Source of the DNA: GCA-002731945 sp913047775
GTDB taxonomy: Bacteria; Pseudomonadota; Alphaproteobacteria; MED-G09
Length of the DNA stretch: 64,000 bases
Assembly (NCBI GenBank): GCA_913047775.1
Contig: CAJWUE010000001.1
Location: 1-64,000, forward strand
Direction of reading: 5' to 3'
Under the pieces are notes generated by a model, which was given only the letters and a program-made list of their open reading frames with translations, searched no databases and was not told the origin of the DNA. This document shows positions 53,188 through 62,029 of this stretch, one piece after another. Position numbers and translations under genes: made by a program. Position 1 is the stretch's first letter. The number at the start of each line of letters is the position of its first letter.

Positions 53188-53952
53188 TTAGGCAGTACTT
53201 CCACCATCAATAGCATAAACTGAGCCAGTAATAAAACTGCTATCATCACTTGCTAGAAACAACATTAATTTAGCTACGTCTTCAGGCTCACCATACCTTC
53301 CAAGAGGTATATTTGATGCCATCACACCTTTAGCTTCCTCTGCCCCTCCAGGCATTAAACCCTCCTCTATACTCCTCATCATTCTCGTTTCTACCGGAGA
53401 AGGATTTATAGAATTAACCCTTATATTTTTCTGTGCACATTCCTTTGCTGCTGATTTCATTAATCCAATTACAGCATGTTTACTTGTAGCATATGGTCCA
53501 AGTTGTGGGGTTCCTGAAAGACCAGCAATACTAGATGTAATGATAAAGCTTCCACCACCTCTTGAATCCATAGCGGGTATCGCAGCTTTTAGACCTAAAA
53601 AAGGTCCCTTAACATTAACTGCTATCACTTGATCAAACCTGTCGATGTCATATTCCTCAATCGTTTTAATGTCGCCTTCTATACCAGCATTAGCTACAAA
53701 AATATCTAATCCTCCATACTTCTCTTTAGCAATTTCAACCGCTTTCAAATTATCCTCAAATCTCGTTACATCTCCAACGAAATAGCTAAGATTATTTGAT
53801 TCCAATTGCTCATAAGTCTCAATAATATTCTCTTCATTAAAATCAAAAAGTAGGACTTCTGCGCCTTCAATTAGAAATTGTTTTGCAGTAGCTCGCCCTA
53901 TACCTCCAGCACCCCCAGTAATAATAGCCACTTTACCTTCCAACCTTTTCAT
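53188..53952 (-). CDS. SDR family NAD(P)-dependent oxidoreductase
   Basis: A 254-residue classical SDR. The cofactor motif is ITGGAGGIGRATAKQFL, with DFNEEN at the end of strand 2 suggesting NAD preference. The catalytic set is NAG, Ser (ITSSIAGLSG) and YATSK. The C-terminal LASDDSSFITGSVYAIDGG is typical of the FabG/3-hydroxybutyrate dehydrogenase-like group. Substrate unknown. It is in a minus-strand cluster with a small membrane protein, an alkyltransferase and another SDR. Confidence 0.88.
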   Translation of the reverse strand: MKRLEGKVAIITGGAGGIGRATAKQFLIEGAEVLLFDFNEENIIETYEQLESNNLSYFVGDVTRFEDNLKAVEIAKEKYGGLDIFVANAGIEGDIKTIEEYDIDRFDQVIAVNVKGPFLGLKAAIPAMDSRGGGSFIITSSIAGLSGTPQLGPYATSKHAVIGLMKSAAKECAQKNIRVNSINPSPVETRMMRSIEEGLMPGGAEEAKGVMASNIPLGRYGEPEDVAKLMLFLASDDSSFITGSVYAIDGGSTA

Positions 53953-53998
53953 ATTTATTTTCCTTTTTTCCTTAGATTCTAATGAAACTAATAACCTG

Positions 53999-54277
53999 CT
54001 AATCCTTAATAAAAACCCCCTCTTTCTTTAAGAGTTCTCTTTTTTTGTTTCTCCCTCCTTTTCCACTATATCCACCCAAACTGCCATTCGATTTAACAAC
54101 TCGGTGACAAGGGATAATAATGGGGTAAGGATTTTTTCCGCAAGCATTAGCAACTGCTCGAGAAGATTTTGGCCGACCTATCGTCAGAGCAATTTGTTTG
54201 TAAGAAAGTGTTTCACCGCGCGGAATTTTTTTTATCTCTTCCCAAACTTGAATCTGAAAAACAGTTCCAACCATCAT
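53999..54277 (-). CDS. ogt: O6-alkylguanine-DNA alkyltransferase, DNA-binding/catalytic domain only
   Basis: A short (92-residue) protein equal to the C-terminal domain of MGMT/Ogt: GTVFQIQVWEEIKKIPRGETLSYKQIA, the winged-helix segment GRPKSSRAVANACGKNP, and the active-site cysteine in IIPCHRV. The N-terminal RNase-H-like domain of full-length Ogt is missing. I start at the ATG at 54277, 14 bp after the SDR stop at 54292. The open frame continues to a TTG at 54331 inside that SDR, without family-like sequence. The presence of PCHR rather than PWHR argues for real alkyl transfer rather than an ATL. Confidence 0.82.
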   Translation of the reverse strand: MMVGTVFQIQVWEEIKKIPRGETLSYKQIALTIGRPKSSRAVANACGKNPYPIIIPCHRVVKSNGSLGGYSGKGGRNKKRELLKKEGVFIKD

Positions 54278-54291
54278 TAAATTGTTTTTTG

Positions 54292-55152
54292 CTATAAAGA
54301 GATTCCTGTTAACTGAGAACTTACATTCCAAAGTCGATCTGCATCATCTTCATTTCTGGCTCCCTGAGTTGTTTTTTCAACCTTACAATTAAAGAAATAT
54401 TCACCAGTAGTTTCTGAAACTTCGGACGAAGAACACAAATATATTGAACTTTCCGCTCCCTTATCACCAGATCTAGCGAAAAGCTTTGCAAGAGGGGTTA
54501 TAAGAATTTTTAAAAGAATAGGAAAATCATTTTGCTGACCCAAAGAAGTGGAGACAAATCCTGGATGCAAACAATTAACAGTCACGCTATCATTTTTCAA
54601 AAGGCTAGCTAATTTCTTTGTAAACAAAATGTTGGCCAATTTCGAATAGCCATAAACCTTAAAAGGCTTATATGTCTTTTCGGATTGAAGATCATCAAAA
54701 TCCATGTTTTTTACAAACTTATGTGCTCCTGAAGATACGTTCACTATCCGACTAGAAGCGCTTTCTTTTATTTTATCAAGAAGGAGAACAGTCAAACTGT
54801 AATAAGCTAGATGATTGACAGCAAAAATTTCTTCAAACCCATCAACAGTTTCTCTTCTTGAGCTGTTCATTATTCCGGCATTATTTAGAAGCACATGTAA
54901 AGGTATGCCGAGTTGAATATACTCATGAGCAGCTTTTTTTATATCTTCTTGAGATGACATATCCGCTATTATCGAATTGGGTCTCTTATCGGTATTGTCA
55001 AAAATTTCTTTACAAAGTTTATCCGCTTTTTCTGAATTTCTAGCTATAAAACTTATATTGGCACCCATGTTGGAAAGACTTAAAGCTGCTGCCCTACCGA
55101 TACCACTGGTAGCTCCGGTGATTAATACATTCTTACCTTTTATATCAAACAC
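54292..55152 (-). CDS. SDR family oxidoreductase, retinol-dehydrogenase-like
   Basis: A 286-residue SDR with the motif VLITGATSGIGRAAALSLSNMGANISFIARN, NNAGIMN, a catalytic Ser (VNVSSGAHKF) and YGYSKLANILF. The SKLAN and HPGFVSTSLG segments are characteristic of the retinol dehydrogenase/WWOX-like group. Function in bacteria is unknown. It is the first gene of the minus-strand run that includes the alkyltransferase and the SDR at 53188. Confidence 0.87.
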   Translation of the reverse strand: MFDIKGKNVLITGATSGIGRAAALSLSNMGANISFIARNSEKADKLCKEIFDNTDKRPNSIIADMSSQEDIKKAAHEYIQLGIPLHVLLNNAGIMNSSRRETVDGFEEIFAVNHLAYYSLTVLLLDKIKESASSRIVNVSSGAHKFVKNMDFDDLQSEKTYKPFKVYGYSKLANILFTKKLASLLKNDSVTVNCLHPGFVSTSLGQQNDFPILLKILITPLAKLFARSGDKGAESSIYLCSSSEVSETTGEYFFNCKVEKTTQGARNEDDADRLWNVSSQLTGISL

Positions 55153-55303
55153 AATGAAGTTCCTTTCGGTCTTAATATTACAAATATTTATAGAGTTAGG
55201 ATACTGAAATAAAAAATATTATCATTACTCACAAACATTACTTTTCTAGACAATTTTGTTAAACTCAACCTAGAATCATTAATTAAAAATAGAAAATATA
55301 CAT

Positions 55304-56098
55304 ATGGACGAAAATCAACTCAATAATATAGAAAGAATAATAAGCGCATTCTTTTCGGATAAAAATTTATCTCCGGACGTCAGAATGAATAATTCTTTAA
55401 GATATCTAGCAAAATATCGTTCTATTCAGATAGGAAATACTATTATTCAAAAATATGGGACAAAAGTACTTGGTGGGCCTTTCAAAGGTATGAATTTTTT
55501 AGATTCCGTTTCAGAAGGATGTTACGTTCCTAAATTATTAGGCCTTTATGAGTCTGAGCTTCATTCATATATAGACGAAATTGTTGAAAAAAAACCTGGT
55601 GTTATAATAAATATAGGTTGTGCCGAAGGATATTATGCTGTCGGTTTAAAAATGCTTCTTCCTGATACAGAAGTTTATGCGTTTGATATTGACCCCAACG
55701 CCAAAAAAAAATGCAAGCAATTAAGCGAAATGAATAATGTCAATATTAATATTGGTGATGAGTTTAAATCTGAGATTCTAAAAGATTTTAATACAAAAGA
55801 TGTAGTAATATTTTGTGATATAGAGGGAGATGAAGTTAAATTAATTAACTCTCATAACTTAGATTTATACAAGAATTCAGAAATCTGCATGGAATTACAC
55901 CATAATGGAAAAGATCATAATAAAGACATAATTCCAAATATATTGGATAAAACCCACACAACTAATTTAATTTGGCAAAAAGGTAAAAATTTTGAGGTAC
56001 CAGAACTGATTTCAAATATTAGCCATCTCGATATCTTGTTGTCTGCTTGGGAGTGGCGATCCTATCCAACGCCGTGGTTAATTGCTAAACCCTTTTAA
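55304..56098 (+). CDS. Class I SAM-dependent methyltransferase-like protein
   Basis: A 264-residue protein with a Rossmann-like core. Motif I reads VIINIGCAEGYYAVGL at 100-115, motif II ends in EVYAFDIDPN (acidic residue at 128-130), and VVIFCDIEGDE resembles motif IV. The layout suggests a FkbM- or small-molecule-type methyltransferase. The N-terminal 95 residues show no recognised domain. No neighbouring biosynthetic genes point to a substrate. It stands alone between two minus-strand units, in AT-rich flanks. Confidence 0.7.
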   Translation: MDENQLNNIERIISAFFSDKNLSPDVRMNNSLRYLAKYRSIQIGNTIIQKYGTKVLGGPFKGMNFLDSVSEGCYVPKLLGLYESELHSYIDEIVEKKPGVIINIGCAEGYYAVGLKMLLPDTEVYAFDIDPNAKKKCKQLSEMNNVNINIGDEFKSEILKDFNTKDVVIFCDIEGDEVKLINSHNLDLYKNSEICMELHHNGKDHNKDIIPNILDKTHTTNLIWQKGKNFEVPELISNISHLDILLSAWEWRSYPTPWLIAKPF

Positions 56099-56155
56099 TT
56101 CATTCTTACGACAGAATTTTATATATATATTCATTAATCCCCTAAGATTATTATC

Positions 56156-57412
56156 CTAATTTTCTGGATAAATACCCAAAACCACTTTTCCTATATATTC
56201 TCTGGCTTCTGAAGGGGCATACGGTTGCATGAATGGCCCAGCACGGACATCGCGGTAGAGTCTTGATATCGTATTTTTATCAAGATATCCACTCCCCCCC
56301 ACAACATCTAATGCCTTATTGACTATGTCTATAGCATTACGGTTAACAACCCATTTCATACTTTGGTGATCTTTTAAAAGTTCATGCGCTTGTTCAATTG
56401 GAATCTTTTGATTTTTATATTTTTTCAAAAAATCATCAGTAATTTGGCCCATTTGACCGACCATTGCACGTGTTGTCGATATAGATATCTCCATTTCTCC
56501 TATAATATGTTGGATACCAGGTAATTCCATATTGCTTGGCCTTATTGATTTTGGTTTTTCTTTGGCGGCAACCAACGCTAACTCATAAGCATGTTCAGCA
56601 ATTCCTAGAAAAGCACCTAATAAAGGCAAATTAGCTAGATTTCTATTCATTAATAGTCCTGAACTCCATTTACCCCATTGCCCTATAGGTCGTACAATAT
56701 CCTCGGGGATGAAGACATTTTCAAAGAAAATTGACTGACTGCCAGAACCGCGCATTCCCATAGCTTGCCAATCGTCTTGGGTTATAACTCCTTTGGTTTC
56801 TAATGGTAAGATAACAGCGCCAATAACATCCTCTTCGTTATTAGGTGTAGTTTCTTTCTTATTTCTAATAAGTAAATTCATTGCCACATGCGATGCAATA
56901 GGTGATCCAGTAACAAATATTTTCTTACCATTGATAATCCACCCATCTTGAACGCGTGTGGCTTCGGTAAACGGATGTAGATTATCAGTTCCTATTTCTG
57001 TGGCAGTAGCACATAAAAACATATTACCGGATATAATTTGTTCGAATTGTAGCTCCAATTTTTTAGTTAGCTTCTTGTTGGTAGATTTTTTTGATGCATT
57101 CCAAGTTTCCATCATTCCTCTAGAAACAGCGAGATGCATATTTACCATGAGGGCCACGGAACCGTCTCCTTGACCTAGACGCGAAATCCCAACCATCCAA
57201 TCATGAATAGAGGTTAGACCAAATCCACCAAAAATTTTTGGGATAAAGGCACCAATAATTCCGGAAGACAACATATCTGCTAAATTATGTACATTAACAA
57301 TGCTTTTCTTATCGGCATTATCTGCGCGGTCGCGTAATATTTTTATAACGCTTTCTGTGGCTTCTATAAAACTTTCACCCTCTTTTGTTCTAGGTCTTAG
57401 CTCATAACTCAT
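56156..57412 (-). CDS. Acyl-CoA dehydrogenase family flavoprotein
   Basis: A 418-residue protein of the acyl-CoA dehydrogenase superfamily, type-2/DszC-like. FIPKIFGGFGLTSIHDW, FLCATATEIGTDNLHPFTEA and GSGSQSIFFENVFIPEDIV are recognisable, with a C-terminal DVVGGSGYLDKNTISRLYRDVRAGPFMQP that lacks the canonical catalytic Glu of short-chain dehydrogenases. It could be a flavin monooxygenase or an acyl-CoA dehydrogenase. Its position as last gene of a leucine/aromatic 2-oxoacid operon suggests acyl-CoA substrates. Confidence 0.85.
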   Translation of the reverse strand: MSYELRPRTKEGESFIEATESVIKILRDRADNADKKSIVNVHNLADMLSSGIIGAFIPKIFGGFGLTSIHDWMVGISRLGQGDGSVALMVNMHLAVSRGMMETWNASKKSTNKKLTKKLELQFEQIISGNMFLCATATEIGTDNLHPFTEATRVQDGWIINGKKIFVTGSPIASHVAMNLLIRNKKETTPNNEEDVIGAVILPLETKGVITQDDWQAMGMRGSGSQSIFFENVFIPEDIVRPIGQWGKWSSGLLMNRNLANLPLLGAFLGIAEHAYELALVAAKEKPKSIRPSNMELPGIQHIIGEMEISISTTRAMVGQMGQITDDFLKKYKNQKIPIEQAHELLKDHQSMKWVVNRNAIDIVNKALDVVGGSGYLDKNTISRLYRDVRAGPFMQPYAPSEAREYIGKVVLGIYPEN

Positions 57413-57430
57413 TATTTACCTGTAAAACTT

Positions 57431-60400
57431 TTAATCATTAGCGCTATTAATCTCTTTCCTTAGTTCATCTCTTTTCTTCTTGTAAACTATATATGAAGCA
57501 GCCTTAATAAGCCCAAATCCTCTTACAATTTCCGGAAGATCTGCGAGTTGTTGAAACAAGCATTTCTCTGAAACCTTATATTTTTCTTTTATTAATTCAA
57601 TATCAGATAGATACATTCTTATTAGTTCTCTTTCTTCCCTCCTCTCCTTTCTATACCCTAACACATCAAAAGGTGTGTCCCTTAATTTTCTAAGATTTGA
57701 CAAAAATATGAATAATGGTCTCACAATATATGAAGGTATGGCATATTTTTTCGGTCTGCCCGTAGAAGAGTCCTTCCCTGCTAAAGGGGGAGAAAGATGA
57801 TAATAAATATTTTTTATTGATGGATAGAGTGCCTTCATCTTGTCTTTTGGATGATTTATTAGGTGAAGACGAGCAACCTCATATTCATCCTTATAAGCCA
57901 TAACCTTGTATAAATTTTTTACTACAGCTTCAATTAGTGAAACACCTTCTAAAGATAAAGAATCAACCGTATTTATAAGATCTTCTATAGTGTTCCTGTA
58001 TTCCACAGAGAGAGCTTTACCTTGAAATAAAATTAAATCCAAACATCGATCATTAATAAATTCTTCTAAATTTTTCTTTTTTGGTTCTTTTGTTTGTAAG
58101 ATTTCTTTAATTAATTCAGGTTTTTCTACCAAATGACGGCCCCATTCAAATATAGCGATATTTTTTTCAACAGACGTGCCATTAAGGGAGATTGCTTCAC
58201 AAATTGATTGTTTTTCTAAGGGAATAAGGCCCTTCTGCCAAGCGGTACCAAGGAGGAGCAGATTTGAACCTATACTATCACCGGTTAATCTTTCAGATAA
58301 CTCTGCCGCAGGTAATTCTGCAGAAATTTCTTTAGTGTTTTCCAAAACTCGATCCATTACCATTTTTTCATTGAAATCAAAATCTCTTTCAAGGATAAAC
58401 TCAGCTACAGGAGATTGTTGGCGATTAATTACAGTAGAAGTCGTATTTCTAGATATTACAGATAAGGAATCTTCTCCAATGCTAACTAGAGGATCACATG
58501 CAATAAGGAGATCAGCCGATCCAGGGGGAATTCTATTTGATCTTAAATATTCATCCTTGCGATCAATCCTTATATGACTCCAAACCGCTCCATTTTTTTG
58601 GGCAAGGCCTGTCATATCCAGGGCTGTAGCTTTTTTGCCTTCAATATTAGCTGCCATACCGATAAGGGCCCCAATTGTTATCACCCCAGTTCCCCCTACG
58701 CCCGTTACCATTATATTCCAAGGCTCTTGCAATTCCCTTATTTTTGGATTCTTGATGTTTATTTTGGGTGGATTTGTGAAATTACCTTTTTCCGGCTCCT
58801 TTGTTACATCAAAGGTTATAAAGGAAGGACAAAACCCTTCAACACATGAAAAATCTTTATTGCAATTCGATTGATTAATTTTTCTTTTTCTTCCCAATTC
58901 TGTTTCTAGAGGTTCAACAGATATACAATTAGATTGCGTTGAACAATCACCACATCCCTCACAAACATCGGGATCGATATAGACCCGTTTAAGAGGATCT
59001 GGCATTAAACCTCTTTTTCTCCTTCGCCTTTTTTCTGCGGCACAGGTTTGATCATAAATAATGACCGTACAACCGACGATATCGCGATACCTTTTTTGTA
59101 TCTTGTCCAGTTGATCTCTTTCAAAAACTTTTACGCCTTCAGGTAATGTAAGACCTGTATAAATTTTAGGATCTTCAGCAATGATAGTTATCTGCTCTAC
59201 TCCTTCAGCTTGAACCTGAAAAGCTATATCAATCACCGAAGGACTCCCGTCGACTTTTTGACCGCCTGTCATAGCTACAGCATCGTTATAGAGAATTTTA
59301 TAGGTGGCATTCATCCCCGAAGCTACTGCTGCTTTGATAGCAAGTAATCCAGAATGCTGATAAGTTCCATCGCCAATATTCACAAACATATGTTTATCTC
59401 GAGCAAACCTATGTCTTCCTATCCAGCTGGCTCCTTCGCCACCCATATGCGTATAGGTCTGTGTTTTTCTGTCCATATTTAAAGCTAGATAATGACAACC
59501 TATTCCTGCTGCCGCGAAACTTCCTTCTGGCAATTTTGTTGAAGTATTATGAGGACATCCTGAACAGAAATAAGCCGACCTCTCAGCCAGAGGCTCCCTA
59601 TGCTTGCGCTCTTTTGCACGATCTTTAAACCAGAGTAATTTTTTTTGAATGTCTTTTATTTGCGTTTTTTTAGCTAAGCGCTGGGCGACAACCTCAATAA
59701 TAGTTTGTAAAGGCAACTCATTTTCAGCGGGCAAAAGCCATCGATTTTCTTCGTCATTTTTTCCAATAACAACAGGTCTTTCATTCTCTTTCCAATTAAA
59801 AAGTTGCCATTTTAACTGGTGCTCGATTAATTCTCTTTTTTCCTCAACCACCAAAATTTCTTCTAACCCTTGGCTAAACTTCCGTACACCTGTAGGCTCT
59901 AAAGGCCAAGGCATTCCTACCTTATAAAGGCATAAGCCGATTTCCTTAGCAACTTCTTCATCAACTCCCAAAAAGTGTAAGGCCTCCCTAACATCTTCGT
60001 AAGATTTCCCAGAAGCCATAATTCCGATTTTGGCATTATCTGATCTCCAAACTATTTGATCGATATTATTTGCTCTTGCAAAAGCTTGAGCTGCAAAACC
60101 TTTATAACGTTGAAGACGAATATCCTGCTCTCGAACATTATCGGGAAAACGAATATGAAGACCACCTTCAGGCATATCAAAATCATCGGGAATTATTATC
60201 TTTCTTTTTTCTTTCGAAAGATCTGCTGTAACTGATGCGTCGGCAACATCCGCTAGGATTTTCATCCCTGTCCATGCTCCGGTATAACGACTCATGGCAA
60301 TACCCAAAAGCCCAAACTCTACCAACTCGGAAACACCAGCAGGATACAAATAAGGAATAAATGCAGATACCCAATTATGGTCTGACTGGTGAGAGGTCGT

Positions 60401-60847
60401 GGATGAGCGAGCGCCATGATCGTCTCCTCCCAATGCCAGAACACCTCCATGTGGTGATGTACCGGCCAAATTGGCATGCCTTAGAGCGTCCAAAGATCGG
60501 TCGACACCAGGGCCTTTCCCATACCAAATTCCAAACACCCCATCAAAGTCACTACCAGACCCAAAATGGATTTGTTGTGAGCCCCAAACTGCTGTTGCAG
60601 CTAAGTCTTCGTTAATGCCAGGTTCAAAATGTATATTTTCTTCTTTCAAGTAACGTGAAGCTCTTTGCAATTGAGCATCATAACCGCCGAGAGGAGATCC
60701 TCTGTAACCCGATATAAAGCCTGAAGTATTTAGACCTTTTGATTTATCTATCTTGCTTTGAACGATTGGAAGTCTTACCAAAGCTTGGAGACCAGACATA
60801 TAAACTTGACCATTATCAAGTTCATATTTGTCATTGAGTGATACCAT
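57431..60847 (-). CDS. Indolepyruvate:ferredoxin oxidoreductase, fused subunits
   Basis: A 1138-residue single-chain 2-oxoacid:ferredoxin oxidoreductase of the proteobacterial type. The N-terminal pyrimidine-binding domain begins VSLNDKYELDNGQVYMSG. The central TPP-binding domain has GDGTYQHSGLLAIKAA, and the 4Fe-4S site is CEGCGDCSTQSNC with CNKDFSC nearby. The gamma domain reads VTGVGGTGVITIGALIG at about 720-740, and a DUF6537-like C-terminal region follows. It converts aryl-pyruvates to aryl-acetyl-CoA with ferredoxin reduction. It follows isovaleryl-CoA dehydrogenase by 9 bp. Confidence 0.93.
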   Translation of the reverse strand: MVSLNDKYELDNGQVYMSGLQALVRLPIVQSKIDKSKGLNTSGFISGYRGSPLGGYDAQLQRASRYLKEENIHFEPGINEDLAATAVWGSQQIHFGSGSDFDGVFGIWYGKGPGVDRSLDALRHANLAGTSPHGGVLALGGDDHGARSSTTSHQSDHNWVSAFIPYLYPAGVSELVEFGLLGIAMSRYTGAWTGMKILADVADASVTADLSKEKRKIIIPDDFDMPEGGLHIRFPDNVREQDIRLQRYKGFAAQAFARANNIDQIVWRSDNAKIGIMASGKSYEDVREALHFLGVDEEVAKEIGLCLYKVGMPWPLEPTGVRKFSQGLEEILVVEEKRELIEHQLKWQLFNWKENERPVVIGKNDEENRWLLPAENELPLQTIIEVVAQRLAKKTQIKDIQKKLLWFKDRAKERKHREPLAERSAYFCSGCPHNTSTKLPEGSFAAAGIGCHYLALNMDRKTQTYTHMGGEGASWIGRHRFARDKHMFVNIGDGTYQHSGLLAIKAAVASGMNATYKILYNDAVAMTGGQKVDGSPSVIDIAFQVQAEGVEQITIIAEDPKIYTGLTLPEGVKVFERDQLDKIQKRYRDIVGCTVIIYDQTCAAEKRRRRKRGLMPDPLKRVYIDPDVCEGCGDCSTQSNCISVEPLETELGRKRKINQSNCNKDFSCVEGFCPSFITFDVTKEPEKGNFTNPPKINIKNPKIRELQEPWNIMVTGVGGTGVITIGALIGMAANIEGKKATALDMTGLAQKNGAVWSHIRIDRKDEYLRSNRIPPGSADLLIACDPLVSIGEDSLSVISRNTTSTVINRQQSPVAEFILERDFDFNEKMVMDRVLENTKEISAELPAAELSERLTGDSIGSNLLLLGTAWQKGLIPLEKQSICEAISLNGTSVEKNIAIFEWGRHLVEKPELIKEILQTKEPKKKNLEEFINDRCLDLILFQGKALSVEYRNTIEDLINTVDSLSLEGVSLIEAVVKNLYKVMAYKDEYEVARLHLINHPKDKMKALYPSIKNIYYHLSPPLAGKDSSTGRPKKYAIPSYIVRPLFIFLSNLRKLRDTPFDVLGYRKERREERELIRMYLSDIELIKEKYKVSEKCLFQQLADLPEIVRGFGLIKAASYIVYKKKRDELRKEINSAND

Positions 60848-60856
60848 AATTACTTT

Positions 60857-62029
60857 CTAACTTGTTTTGTTAAATAACTCCCTTCCTATTAACATTCTCC
60901 TGATTTCAGAAGTTCCAGCCCCGATCTCATACAATTTAGCGTCTCTTAGCAATCTACCGGTGGGTGTTTCGTTAATATACCCCATTCCGCCCATTATTTG
61001 TATAGCATCTAGCGCGATTAATGTTGCTTTTTCAGAGGCAAAAAGGATACAACCTGCAGCATCTTCTCTCGTTATTTCTCCTCTGTCACAAGCCTCTCCT
61101 ACTGCGTAAACATAGGATTTGCAAGCCATAGTAGTAGAATACATATCGGCTATTTTTCCTTGGATTAATTGAAAAGATCCAATCGGTTTTCCAAACTGTT
61201 CTCTATCATGAATATAAGGCATAACATAATCTAATGCAGCTTGCATAATACCTAAAGGTCCTCCAGACAGAACTGCTCTTTCATAATCAAGTCCGTTCAT
61301 TAAGACTGCTGTGCCCTGATTGATTGTTCCTAAAGTATTTTCTTCAGGTACCTCACAATTTTCAAAAAGAAGTTCACTTGTATTGGATCCTCGCATGCCT
61401 AATTTATCGAGTTTTTTAGATGTAGAGAAACCTGGAAAATTCTTTTCAATTATAAATGCAGTTATATCTCCTGGTGATGATTCCAAATTAGTTTTCGCAT
61501 AGACTACCAAAACATCTGCGTCAGGTCCGTTAGTAATCCACATCTTATGTCCGTTTAGAATAAATTTATCTGCTTTTTTTTCAGCTTTCAGTTTCATGGA
61601 AATTACGTCTGAACCAGCACCTGTTTCAGACATAGCTAGAGCACCAACATGTTCTCCAGATATCAATTTGGGTAAATAAGTTGATTTTTGTTCAGCTGTT
61701 CCATTTAAAGAAATTTGGTTAATACATAAATTTGAATGAGCTCCATAAGATAGACCTATAGAGGCTGAAGCTTTAGATATTTCTTCCATTGCAACTATAT
61801 GCGCAAGATATCCTAGACCTGACCCCCCTTGATCTTCCGGCACTGTAATTCCATGTAACCCCAAATCACCTAATTTAGGCCATAAGTCTCTTGGAAATTC
61901 ATTAGAAAAATCTATTTCCTCAGCAATTGGCATAATATATTCATTTGAGAATCTTGATACCTGTCTTCGTAACTCATCGATTACCTCACCTAAACCAAAA
62001 TTCATTGACACTGAAAAATTAGGTATCAT
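60857..62029 (-). CDS. liuA: Isovaleryl-CoA dehydrogenase
   Basis: A 390-residue acyl-CoA dehydrogenase very like IVD. Family-specific features include SYGAHSNLCINQI, MSETGAGSDVISMKLKAE, and the catalytic Glu in LDYERAVLSGGPLG, the unusual helix-G location typical of IVD and long-chain dehydrogenases. The end IMGGMGYINETPTGRLLRDAKLYEIGAGTSEIRR is also IVD-like. It oxidises isovaleryl-CoA to 3-methylcrotonyl-CoA in leucine degradation. The start overlaps the stop of the upstream carboxylase gene (ATGA), which fixes the N-terminus. Confidence 0.94.
   Translation of the reverse strand: MIPNFSVSMNFGLGEVIDELRRQVSRFSNEYIMPIAEEIDFSNEFPRDLWPKLGDLGLHGITVPEDQGGSGLGYLAHIVAMEEISKASASIGLSYGAHSNLCINQISLNGTAEQKSTYLPKLISGEHVGALAMSETGAGSDVISMKLKAEKKADKFILNGHKMWITNGPDADVLVVYAKTNLESSPGDITAFIIEKNFPGFSTSKKLDKLGMRGSNTSELLFENCEVPEENTLGTINQGTAVLMNGLDYERAVLSGGPLGIMQAALDYVMPYIHDREQFGKPIGSFQLIQGKIADMYSTTMACKSYVYAVGEACDRGEITREDAAGCILFASEKATLIALDAIQIMGGMGYINETPTGRLLRDAKLYEIGAGTSEIRRMLIGRELFNKTS

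Noticed and set aside
60183..60615. Overlapping short frames on both strands inside the indolepyruvate oxidoreductase gene
   Set aside because: They are shadows of a clear 1138-codon gene; none has a recognisable domain or ribosome-binding site.
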